Assembly (NCBI GenBank): GCA_963727415.1
Contig: CAVSGF010000010.1
Span: 248,001-312,000, forward strand
Length of the DNA: 64,000 nt
Direction: 5' to 3'
Source of the DNA: DASQPR01 sp963727415
Lineage (GTDB): Bacteria > Actinomycetota > Actinomycetes > Mycobacteriales > Micromonosporaceae
A program made the translations under genes and the position numbers. Below the pieces are notes generated by a model, which made no database searches, was not told the origin of the DNA, and saw only the letters and a list, made by a program, of their open reading frames with translations. Positions 34,195 to 42,440 of this stretch are shown here, one piece after another (position 1 is the first letter of the stretch; every line of letters begins with the position of its first letter).

Positions 34195-34264
34195 GCCGTT
34201 GCGATCCGGGACCGGCCATCCGATCCGGGGCCTGGCTCAACGCCGGGCCCCGGATCCCGCCCGC

Positions 34265-34405
34265 GTCACCACGTCACCACGTCACCACGTCACCACGTCA
34301 CCACGTCACCACGTCACCACGTCACCACGTCACCACGTCACCACGTCACCACGTCACCACGTCCCACGTCACCACGTCACCACGTCACCACGTCACCACG
34401 TCACC
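34265..34405. repeat. 8-bp tandem repeat GTCACCAC, 17 copies
   Basis: Twelve perfect GTCACCAC units (34265-34360), one 7-bp variant GTCCCAC (34361-34367), four more perfect units (34368-34399) and a partial GTCACC. The array lies between convergent genes. The final partial unit contains the TGA stop (34401-34403, minus strand) of the VOC gene. Copy number is expected to vary between strains. Confidence 0.95.
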
Positions 34406-34805
34406 GGCTGGATGCGACCAGTTCGACCTGGTAACCGTCCTGGTTTTCCAGGTACGCGGCGTAATGGTTGGGACCGCCGGCGTGCGGATGTGCGTCGGCG
34501 AACATCAGCGTCCATCCGTAGTCGGCTGCCTGCTCGGTGAGCGAATCGACCAGTTCCGTCGAGACGACATGAAATGCCAGATGATTAAGGCCAGGTCGGA
34601 GCCGGTCATGCTCGGTCGCGGACAGCGCCGACGATTGTTCGAAGACGATGTATGTGCCGCCGAGGCGCCAGCTGCGCCCATCCGGCCAGTCCTGGAACAG
34701 GCCGTACCCGAGCTGCTCCAGCAGCCAGCCCCAGCTGGCGATTGCCCGCTGGAGATCGGGCACCCAGATCTCGATGTGGTGCAACGTCCCGGTGACGGCA
34801 TCCAT
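34401..34805 (-). CDS. VOC family (glyoxalase-like) protein
   Basis: The 134-residue protein has two beta-alpha-beta-beta-beta units: TGTLHHIEIWVPDLQRA with a metal-type His at the start, RLRPGLNHLAFHV in the middle and YAAYLENQDGYQVELVA at the end, so the usual His-x-His-Glu metal positions are mostly present. Substrate unknown. Start ATG is 7 nt after the Nudix stop, making a three-gene operon with thiolase and Nudix genes. Its stop codon lies in the 8-bp tandem repeat. Confidence 0.82.
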   Translation of the reverse strand: MDAVTGTLHHIEIWVPDLQRAIASWGWLLEQLGYGLFQDWPDGRSWRLGGTYIVFEQSSALSATEHDRLRPGLNHLAFHVVSTELVDSLTEQAADYGWTLMFADAHPHAGGPNHYAAYLENQDGYQVELVASSR

Positions 34806-34812
34806 GCCGTCA

Positions 34813-35598
34813 TTATTCGCCCGGCAACTCCAGGCGCGGTACCACTGGAGTCGCGCTGTCCCGCCCGGCCGACGCGGCGAGCAGCTCATCGATCGACCGG
34901 AATCCGCCCAGCTGGGCCAGCGTCGCCCGGGTCGGCGGCAACATCGGCAGATCCTCGCGTTGGTCCGGCCGGATCCACGCCTCCACGTCCGCCTCGCCAC
35001 CGACGTTTCGGGTGACCTGCCCGGCCGGCAACAGCGCCAGGAAGAAATACGTGTCATAGCGCCTGGGCTCGAACTCTGGCGTGATCCACCGGGACCAGGG
35101 CGCCAGCAGTTCGGTCCGAAGCTCGAGCCGGTGGGTGGCAAGGAACTCGGCGAAGTGCAGCCTCCGCTCGACCAGCGCCGCACGCTCGGATTCGAAGTCC
35201 TCGTCGCCATCGACGGCGGCGAGCAGCACCCCGGTCTCCTCGAAGACCTCCCGCACCGCCGCGCAAACGATGGCCCGGGCCTGCGGCTCCGGCTGCCCCA
35301 GGCGGCGCGCCCACTCGTCCGGTTCCGGTCCGGCCCAGGCCACCTCGGCGCCGACATCGCGCGGGTCGACGGTGCCGCCGGGGAACGCGTACATCCCGGG
35401 CGCGAACGACATCGTCGGTACCCGCCGGATCGAATACACCTGGTACCCGTCGTTGTCCGGGCGCAGCAGCAGCACGGTGGCCGCCAGCTTCGGTACCGCG
35501 GGCTCGGCGCCGGACGCGTAGAACGCCCGGGCGTGCGCGATCAGGTTCGGTGGCAGATCGTCCAGGGTGAGCCGGGGTTCGACCCGCGGCTCAGTCAA
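34813..35598 (-). CDS. Nudix hydrolase
   Basis: The 261-residue protein has a Nudix box starting at PGGTVDPRD and ending AAVREVFEETGVLL (REx2EExG kept), with an insertion between the two halves as in NUDT19-type and CoA-pyrophosphatase-like proteins. It probably cleaves a CoA or other nucleoside-diphosphate derivative. Overlap of 8 nt with the thiolase gene fits an acyl-CoA related role. Confidence 0.82.
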   Translation of the reverse strand: MTEPRVEPRLTLDDLPPNLIAHARAFYASGAEPAVPKLAATVLLLRPDNDGYQVYSIRRVPTMSFAPGMYAFPGGTVDPRDVGAEVAWAGPEPDEWARRLGQPEPQARAIVCAAVREVFEETGVLLAAVDGDEDFESERAALVERRLHFAEFLATHRLELRTELLAPWSRWITPEFEPRRYDTYFFLALLPAGQVTRNVGGEADVEAWIRPDQREDLPMLPPTRATLAQLGGFRSIDELLAASAGRDSATPVVPRLELPGE

Positions 35599-36760
35599 CT
35601 TTCACGACCATCGCCGTGCCCTGACCGACTCCGATGCACGCCGCCGCCACGCCGTAGCCGCCACCACGCCGCTTGAGCTCACGGCACAGGTCCACGATCA
35701 CGCGAGGCGCCGATGCACCGAGCGGGTGCCCGATCGCGATCGCGCCGCCGTTCGGGTTGACCCGCTCCCGGTCGATCTCCGGCAGCAGCGACAGGCACGA
35801 CAGGACCATCGCGGCGAACGCCTCGTTGATCTCCCACACGGCGATGTCGGAGGCCGCCAGACCAGCGCGGGCCAGGACCTTCTCGATCGCCGGTACCGGC
35901 GCGACCGAGAACCGCTCTGGCGACAGTCCGACCGTGGCGCTCGCGACGATGCGCCCGAGCGGCGCCACCCCGAGCATGTCAACGGCACGCTCGGAGCCGA
36001 CGAACGTGGCGATCGCGCCGTCGTTGATCGGTGAGGCGTTGCCCGCCGTGACCGTGCCGTCGGCGGTGAAGGCCGGCTTCAGCGCGGCCAGCTTGGCGGC
36101 GGTGGTGTCGGGCCGGATCGACTCGTCGCGGGTCACGTCACCGACGGGGAACGCGTACCCGTCGTGGAGCCCCCGGTCCCAGGCCGCAGCGGCCCGCTGG
36201 TGCGACCGCAGCGACCACTCGTCCTGCTCGGCCCGGCCGATGCCGAGTTCGGCCGCCACACCCTCCGCGCACGCGCCCAGCGACCGGGTCCATTCGGCCG
36301 GGAACTGCGGGTTCGCCATGCGCCAGCCGACCTGAGTGGCGTAGGCCTGCATCGTTGCGGGGTATGGGACATCGGACTTCGGGATGACGAACGGCGCGCG
36401 AGTCATGCTCTCCACGCCGCCGGCCACGATCAGGTCGGCGTCGCCGGCGCGTACCGCGCGGCCGGCCTGGTTGATCGCCTCCGCTCCCGACGCGCACAGG
36501 CGGTTGACCGTCACTCCCGGCACCGTCGACGGCAACCCGGCGAGCAGCACCGCCATCCGGGCAACGTTTCGGTTGTCCTCGCCGGCGCCGTTGGCATCGC
36601 CGAGGATGACGTCGTCGATCAAGGTGGTGTCAAGCCCGCCGTGCCGCTTCATCAGCTCAACGATGGGAATGGCGGCGAGGTCGTCGGTACGGATACCGGC
36701 AAGGCCACCGCGGTGCTTTCCGAATGGTGTCCGTGCCGCGTCAATCAGGTAGGCGTCCAC
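35591..36760 (-). CDS. acetyl-CoA acetyltransferase (thiolase)
   Basis: The 389-residue protein has all thiolase active-site motifs: nucleophile C89 in NRLCASGAEA, NEAFA, NGGAIAIGHPLGAS and the C-terminal CIGVGQGTAM. It catalyses acyl-CoA plus acetyl-CoA interconversion in fatty-acid breakdown or acetoacetyl-CoA formation. The start is GTG at 36760, exactly where a leaderless mRNA from the TAGGCT box would begin; longer frames cross the divergent promoter. Confidence 0.9.
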   Translation of the reverse strand: MDAYLIDAARTPFGKHRGGLAGIRTDDLAAIPIVELMKRHGGLDTTLIDDVILGDANGAGEDNRNVARMAVLLAGLPSTVPGVTVNRLCASGAEAINQAGRAVRAGDADLIVAGGVESMTRAPFVIPKSDVPYPATMQAYATQVGWRMANPQFPAEWTRSLGACAEGVAAELGIGRAEQDEWSLRSHQRAAAAWDRGLHDGYAFPVGDVTRDESIRPDTTAAKLAALKPAFTADGTVTAGNASPINDGAIATFVGSERAVDMLGVAPLGRIVASATVGLSPERFSVAPVPAIEKVLARAGLAASDIAVWEINEAFAAMVLSCLSLLPEIDRERVNPNGGAIAIGHPLGASAPRVIVDLCRELKRRGGGYGVAAACIGVGQGTAMVVKVD

Positions 36761-36768
36761 GAGTACTG

Positions 36769-36774
36769 AGCCTA
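36769..36774 (-). promoter_or_regulatory. -10 box of thiolase operon, leaderless
   Basis: TAGGCT on the minus strand lies 8 nt before the GTG at 36760, in the 35-nt divergent region with the Gfo/Idh gene. Confidence 0.55.
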
Positions 36775-36795
36775 CCTGTGCTGAAATGATCAGCC

Positions 36796-37779
36796 ATGAG
36801 ACCGATTCGGTGGGGAATTCTGTCAACCGGTGGCATCGCCGCGAAGTTCACCGAGGACCTGCGGATGGTCCCGGATGCGCGAGCGGTCGCGGTCGCGTCT
36901 CGTACCGCCGACGGGGCCGCCCGGTTCGCCGGCACGCACGGCATCGACCGGCCCTACGGGTCGTGGCAGGAACTCGCCGACGACCCCGACGTCGACATCG
37001 TCTACGTCGGTACCCCGCACGCGGCTCATTACGCGGCCGCGCGGCTGATGCTGGAGCACGGCAAGCCGGTGCTGTGTGAGAAGCCGGTCACGTTGAACGC
37101 GACACAGGCCTCCGACCTGGTCCGGATCGCCCGCGAGCGCGGCCTGTTCTTCGCCGAGGCGATGTGGATGCGCACCTTGCCGGCGATGCGGCGGGTGATG
37201 GAAATGGTCCAGAAGGGCATGATCGGCGACGTCGGGTTCGTCTCGGCCGACTTCAGCTTCCGGGCCGCCACCGAGCCGACCCACCGGCTGCGCGATCCAG
37301 GTCTTGGTGGCGGCGCGCTGCTCGACCTCGGTGTCTATCCGATCAGCCTGGCTCAGATGGTGCTGGGCGCGCCGAGCCGGATACAGGCGACCGCGCGGCT
37401 GACCCCGGAGGGAGTCGACGAGACCACCGCCGTGCTGCTCAGCTACGACGGCGGTGCGAGCGCGACCGCCACCTGCAGCATCGGATCCATCGGCCCGACC
37501 ACGGCAACCGTCGCCGGGGAGACCGGCATGATCGTGCTACCGGCCGGATTCCACCATGCCCAGCACCTGACGGTGCACCAACACGGCGCGAATGAGCGGG
37601 AGTCGTTCGCGTTCGACGGCAATGGCCTGCGGTTCCAGGCCATCGAGGCGGGCCGGTGCCTGCGCGAAGGTCTGACCGAGAGCCCGCTGCTGCCGGTGGA
37701 CGCGACCCTGTCGGTCATGCGGACGATGGACGCGGTACGCGCCGAAATCGGCGTCACCTACCCGGGCGAGTACGCGTAG
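36796..37779 (+). CDS. Gfo/Idh/MocA family oxidoreductase
   Basis: The 327-residue protein has an N-terminal Rossmann fold (WGILSTGGIAAKF, 6-18), the family EKP (CEKPVTLN, 93-100) that contains the catalytic Lys, and GGGALLDLGVYPI in the C-terminal sheet domain. It is expected to use NAD(P) on a sugar or trans-dihydrodiol-type substrate; not assignable. Divergent from the thiolase operon. Confidence 0.88.
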   Translation: MRPIRWGILSTGGIAAKFTEDLRMVPDARAVAVASRTADGAARFAGTHGIDRPYGSWQELADDPDVDIVYVGTPHAAHYAAARLMLEHGKPVLCEKPVTLNATQASDLVRIARERGLFFAEAMWMRTLPAMRRVMEMVQKGMIGDVGFVSADFSFRAATEPTHRLRDPGLGGGALLDLGVYPISLAQMVLGAPSRIQATARLTPEGVDETTAVLLSYDGGASATATCSIGSIGPTTATVAGETGMIVLPAGFHHAQHLTVHQHGANERESFAFDGNGLRFQAIEAGRCLREGLTESPLLPVDATLSVMRTMDAVRAEIGVTYPGEYA

Positions 37780-37801
37780 GTCCGGCTCCGGTAATAGCTG
37801 C

Positions 37802-37867
37802 CAAGATCGTCGATTGCGGCCGCCGGACGCGGCATTTCGCACCGGATGGCCGCAATCGGCGATCTTG
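37802..37867. repeat. 20-bp inverted repeat element between convergent genes
   Basis: CAAGATCGTCGATTGCGGCC (37802-37821) pairs with 37848-37867 with one mismatch, loop 26 nt. It lies between the convergent Gfo/Idh and pit genes. The long arms and lack of T-tract suit either a bidirectional terminator or a small dispersed palindromic repeat. Confidence 0.75.
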
Positions 37868-37892
37868 TCGAGCAGGGTGCCGTACCCAGGTG

Positions 37893-38907
37893 TCAGGCCT
37901 GGAACACCGGGCGGATGATGAAGTACACCAGCGCGGCGACCAGTCCGGCCGCGGGCAGTGTCAGGATCCAGGCGACCACGATGTTGCCGGCCACACCCCA
38001 CCGTACGGCCCGGAACCGCTTCGTCGCGCCGACGCCCATGATGGCCGAGGTGATGGTGTGCGTGGTCGAGATCGGCAGCCCAGTCGGCGCTCGCCGTGAA
38101 CAGCACCGAGCTCGCCACCGTCTCGGCAGCGAAGCCCTCGCGGCGGGCGCAGGTGGATGACCCGGCGCCCGAGCGTACGGATGATCCGCCAGCCGCCGGA
38201 GTAGGTGCCGAGCGCCATGACCGTGGCGGCCAGCAGGTACACCCAGAGCGGTGTGGGCGTCGGTCGTCCGAGGAATCCGCCGACGGTCAGCGCCAGCGCG
38301 ACGATGCCGATAGTCTTCGCGCCGTCCTGGATGCCGTGCCCGACCGACATGGCGAATGCCGAGAGGCCTTGCGGCGAAACGGAACCCCGGTTGAGCGTTC
38401 CCGGGCTGGCCGTGCCGGAAGATCCACAGCACGCCGAGCATGACCAGGAAGCCCAGGATGAGGCCGACGACCGGCGAGACGACCATCGGAATGATGACCT
38501 TCTGGCAGATGCCGACCCAGAGCACCGATGCCCCGCCGGCCACGAGTGGCGGCGCCGACCAGGCCGCCGACCAGGGCGTGCGACGACGACGACGGGATGC
38601 CGAAGTACCAGGTGACCAGGTTCCAGGCGATGGCGCCGATGCAGCCCGGCCAGCACCACGCCTCGCCGCTCAGCCCGCTCGGCGCGTCGATGATGCCCTT
38701 GCCGACGGTGGCCGCGACCTTCCCGCCGAAGAAGCACCGACCCGATCAGGTTGCCAACGGCGGCGACCAGGCCAGCGCGACCCGCGGCGGCAGCGCCCGG
38801 GTGGAGACGCTGGTGGCGATCGCGTTGGCCGCGTCATGGAAGCCGTTGGTGTAGTTGAAGCCCATCGCGAAAATGATCACGATGATGGTGGCAGCGAGAG
38901 CATTCAC
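37893..38907 (-). pseudogene. pit: PiT family inorganic phosphate transporter, frameshifted
   Basis: GTG start 4 nt after the PhoU-like stop. Corrected sequence is a full PiT protein: MGFNYTNGFHDAANAIAT at the start, LIGAIAWNLVTWYFGIPSSS-type segment (shifted), SPVVGLILGFLVMLGVLWIF, SVGHGIQDGAKTIGIVALAL, and LPISTTHTITSAIMGVGATK near the C-terminus. At least five frame changes occur across the gene. PiT symporters import metal-phosphate with protons and are normally paired with a DUF47 protein, as here. Confidence 0.8.
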
Positions 38908-38911
38908 GTTC

Positions 38912-39540
38912 TTAGGACTCCTTGACCGCGATCGTCTCGACCGTGTTCGCGACGTGTTCGAACGCGTCGCAAGCGGCCTCGAGTTCGTCCGCGACCTCCT
39001 TCATCTTCAAGACGGTCAGCGCGTCGTACTCGCCGGAGAACAGCCGGACCAGGAGCATCCGGTATGCCCGGTCGCCTTCGTTCTCCAGGCGGTTGCACTC
39101 CACCCAGTAGTCGCTCAGGTCCTTCATTGACTTGAGCCGCGTCATCGCATCAGCGGTCACCTTGGCCTGCTGGTCCAGCACGTCGATCATCTCGTGCATC
39201 TCCCGCGGCAGCGCCGGCAGCTGGGACAGGCCGTACAGGTAGACGAACGTGCCGATGGCCTCCAGGTGGTCCATCACGTCGTCGAGGCCCGGAGCCGAGG
39301 CGATAGATGTCCTCCCGGTCGAACGGCGTGATGAACGACGAGTTGATCTTCTTGTAGAGATCGTGGGTGATCGAGTCGCTGTCGTGCTCGATCTCGCTCA
39401 GACCGCTCGCTGATCGCCTGCACGTCGGCGCCCGGCAGCGCCAGTTCGGACAGCACCGCGGTGCCCTTGACCAGGTTGTCGGCGGCCCGACTGAAGTAGT
39501 CGTAGAAGGAGTCGTCGCTGGGACGGAACTTGAGAGCCAC
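38912..39540 (-). pseudogene. PhoU-like DUF47 protein (Pit accessory), frameshifted
   Basis: GTG start (VALKFRPSDDSFYDYFSRAA). The DUF47 pattern continues in a second frame (SEIEHDSDSITHDLYKKINS, FITPFDREDIYRL) and a third (MMDHLEAIGTFVYLYGLSQL to the stop). Two single-base insertions near 39410 and 39290 explain both shifts. Such proteins cap or regulate the Pit transporter. The repeated PHO box lies about 90 nt upstream. Confidence 0.8.
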
Positions 39541-39629
39541 GTGTGCACCTCGTCGCGGACGTGATGGAACATCGGACGGAGGGAATGCTAAGCGCGAGGC
39601 AACCTGGTCTCGCATTGCCGCCTACCTTT

Positions 39630-39673
39630 GTAAGCCTTTCGTTCAACTTTCGTTCATCTGCCATTCATGTTAG
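39630..39673. promoter_or_regulatory. PHO box array upstream of phoU-like/pit operon
   Basis: On the plus strand three 11-nt direct repeats, GTTCAACTTTC (39641-39651), GTTCATCTGCC (39652-39662) and ATTCATGTTAG (39663-39673), plus a weaker preceding unit from 39630. Gene orientation is opposite to that at pstS relative to the repeats. Confidence 0.65.
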
Positions 39674-40547
39674 TTATCGACGCATCGCGTCAAGGCGTGC
39701 ACGCTCGGTAGTCGAGATCGAAGTCCGGCGGGCGGATAGCCAAGATCCATGTCGGCCATCGTGTCGCGCAGAATGGTCGCGATGGCCCAGTCCGGTACCA
39801 CTTGCGATTGGCCGGTACCACGTACCACGGAGCGATCGCGGTCGAGCACCGTTCCAGCACGTCGGCGTAGGCCCGCTGGTAGTCGTCCCACTTTCCGCGC
39901 TCATCGATATCGCCAGGGTCGTACTTCCAGTACTTGGCCGGATCTTCCAGACGTTCGCCAAGGCGCCTGGCTTGCTCGTCCTTGGAGATGTGCAGCATGA
40001 TCTTGACGACGACGCATCCGGACCCGGCCAGTTCCTGCTCGAACTCATTGATCTTCGCGTACCGGGCCTGCCAGGTCCGCTTCGGCACCAGCCCGTTCAC
40101 GCGTACCACCAGCACGTCCTCGTAGTGCGACCGGTTGAACACGCCGACGTGACCGGGGCTGGGCAGCGCCTTGCGGATGCGCCACAGGAAATCGTGCGCG
40201 AGTTCCTCGGCCGACGGCTTGCCGAACGCCACGATCTGTAAGCCCTGCGGGTTCATGACGCCGGCGACCTTCTTGATCGTTCCGTCCTTGCCGCCGCAGT
40301 CGGTCGCCTGCAGGACCAGCAGCAGCCGGGTCGAAGAGTCGGTCGTCTTGACCGTCGCGAACAGCTTCTCCTGAAGCACGGCCAGGTCGGCACCGATGTC
40401 ATCGAGCCGCGCCCGGGCCCAGGCCTTCCGCTGCCCGGCTGTCTTCTTTCCCTTTGGCCTCGGCAGGCCCGGGGTACCGTCCGGATCGATCTGGCTCAGG
40501 TCAACGCCGCGCCCCGGCGGGACTCGCAGCGCGTGGCGAAGATTCAT
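39674..40547 (-). pseudogene. ppk2: PPK2 family polyphosphate kinase, C-terminus frameshifted
   Basis: Most of the protein is in one frame: Walker A-like ATDCGGKDGT (81-90), GHVGVFNRSHYEDVLVVRV, and the lid region YAKINEFEQEL; it ends correctly only after three indels (near 39790, 39730 and 39711) restore WAIATILRDTMADMDLGYP and ERARLDAMRR. PPK2 enzymes transfer phosphate between polyphosphate and nucleotides; which direction and nucleotide are unknown. The start codon lies inside the 3' end of the GDPD-like gene. Confidence 0.82.
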
Positions 40548-41464
40548 AGTCACGATCATTGCGTACTTGCCGGGTGATTGTGACTGTCTCACGTAGAGAA
40601 CTGTGTTTGCGAAGATAGCGAGCCAGCGGACGGACCGATCCGGCGACGGTGATCAGGTCGACCCCCGCTGCGATCAGCTCCCGCCAGAACATGGTCTCGC
40701 ACCCGGCCTGGTCGCGGCGGGATGCCGTAGAACCGGACCCGGCGGCTGTCCGCGTGCGCGGCCGAGACGAGTTCACGCAGCAGTTGCCGTTCCGGCGCCG
40801 GCATCCGCTCACGCCCGTCCCAGTCGAACCGCCACGCCCAGTCTTCGCTGATCATCGGTACCAGGTTGGCCGGCGCTCCCCACACACCGATGTCGGCGAA
40901 CGTACCGTCGACGAAGGCGAGCCGGTCGGTCTGCGCCGCCAGCAGGTGCCTGGGCACCCCCTCACCCGTCAGGACCACCGTCACCGGAGCCGGACGGATA
41001 GCACCGTCGACAAGCCGGGTCAGGAGCGACGCGTACGGGCGCAGGGCTAGGTCGAGTGCCTCGTAGGCACGCTGCTGCTTGGCCATATCCGACTCGGCAA
41101 TGTGGATCATCAGCGTGATGGAACCGCGCTGGCGCGGGAACATCCGGCCCCGATGAGTGCCGGCCCGGTCGGCCAGACGCGCGAGCACCCTGGGACCGAT
41201 GGCGTTGCCCGGGTCGCGATCCCACCGCCGGGTACCCACCTGGAGTCGGCCGGCACGATCCAGCCAGGCCCCGATCTCGAAGCTGGCCACGCCGGTGCGC
41301 ATCGGGCGGGCTAGCGGGTCAAGGGCGAAGTCGTCGCGGGCCAGATGCGCGCGCCGGACGAAGTTCGGGTCCCGCCTGGCCACGACGCTTGCCGCACCGG
41401 CCACGGTGCCCGCCGTCGTCATGCCCGTCAACCCCGCCAGAACTACCGCCAAGGTGCCTGCCAT
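40501..41464 (-). pseudogene. AIM6/GDPD-like protein, one frameshift
   Basis: The ATG at 41464 has GGAGG 6 nt upstream and a hydrophobic N-terminus. The sequence loosely follows actinobacterial PI-PLC/GDPD-like (AIM6) proteins: VRRAHLARDDFALDPLARPM where the family has a His-containing HSHNDYE-type motif, then ASFEIGAWL where E-x-D is usual, and FWRELIAAGVDLI at the end. Both catalytic motifs look degenerate, so activity is doubtful. A one-base insertion near 40717 separates the last ~70 codons. Confidence 0.6.
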
Positions 41465-41667
41465 ACCCGCCTCCGGCCTCGGAATCGTCTCCGCCCCACC
41501 GGTCCCCCTGCCGGCCCGCCACCGCTCGGTGGGGATCGGTGCCGCGCCGCCCCGGTGGCGCCGGCCTACTTGCGACATGGTGGGGCGCGGTCATACCGCT
41601 CTCAGCCGTTAACGAATATGTGGCACGTTTGGTGAGGCATGCCCGGCGGCTTTGGCCGGCCGGGCAG

Positions 41668-42204
41668 TTACCGGACCTTTGACAGCCAGAGGTGGAAGTC
41701 GGTGGCGAACGGCTCGGTGCCGTCGCCCAGCGCGGTCACCAGCCAGCGGGCAGCCGCCCAAGCCTCGTCCAGCACCAGGCGCGGGTAGCCGAACCGTTCG
41801 GTGTGGACCGCGAATTCGTCCTCGTCCAGCAACTCCACCACGCCGCCCGCGCGACGCCGCCGAACGTCGAGGTCCAGATCGGTCAGGTGCACGCTGGTCT
41901 CGCTCCAGCGGGCCGGGGTGGCGATGTCGCAATACACCTCGGTGCGCCGGGGCGGCGGGTTGAACATCGCGGTCCACCATGACTCGCGCGGGACCAGCAG
42001 GACATACGGCTCGTCGTACTTGAACGCGCCCCGCTCGGCCGACTCGACGAACTCGCCCGGCACTCCGAGCCAGGTGCCGTGTGCGTCTTCGCCCAGCCGC
42101 AGAGCCGGGTAGCTGCGGTGCGGCCGCCCGTCGTACTTGGTGTACTCGACGCGGACCAGGTCTGTCGGGTCGGTCTCCGGAGCCGCCGGTTTCAGCGGGT
42201 CCAT
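41668..42204 (-). CDS. DUF402 domain protein
   Basis: The 178-residue protein fits the DUF402/FomD-like family: RESWWTAMFNPPPRRTEVYC, VHLTDLDLDVRR and VELLDEDEFAVHTERFGYP supply the conserved Trp, Tyr and acidic metal ligands (D-x-D and E-x-D/E). Members with known function hydrolyse nucleotidyl or other phosphodiester intermediates. Substrate unknown. Confidence 0.8.
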   Translation of the reverse strand: MDPLKPAAPETDPTDLVRVEYTKYDGRPHRSYPALRLGEDAHGTWLGVPGEFVESAERGAFKYDEPYVLLVPRESWWTAMFNPPPRRTEVYCDIATPARWSETSVHLTDLDLDVRRRRAGGVVELLDEDEFAVHTERFGYPRLVLDEAWAAARWLVTALGDGTEPFATDFHLWLSKVR

Positions 42205-42426
42205 CGGACCACCCCCAGGCCGCCGCGACCCGGTCGCCGAACGCGCACGGGCTGGTCGGCTGACTCGACCGGCACAGACATAACACCGTTATCGTCCCCC
42301 GCCGGCCGGGCCGGCGCCAGGTTCGGCCGGAACTCGGGCGAGTCGGCAACCGGACACCGGTACCGACATCTCCGCGGCCGGATGGGCGGCCGCGAGGCGC
42401 TCGGGCAAAGCGTCGGGCGGACCCGG

Positions 42427-42432
42427 TAGCGT
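42427..42432 (+). promoter_or_regulatory. -10 box of dinG, leaderless
   Basis: TAGCGT lies 8 nt before the GTG at 42441. Confidence 0.45.
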
Positions 42433-42440
42433 CAAGCATC

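Noticed and set aside
34265..34405. Candidate CRISPR array
   Set aside because: The unit is 8 bp, head to tail, without spacers, and no cas genes are present.
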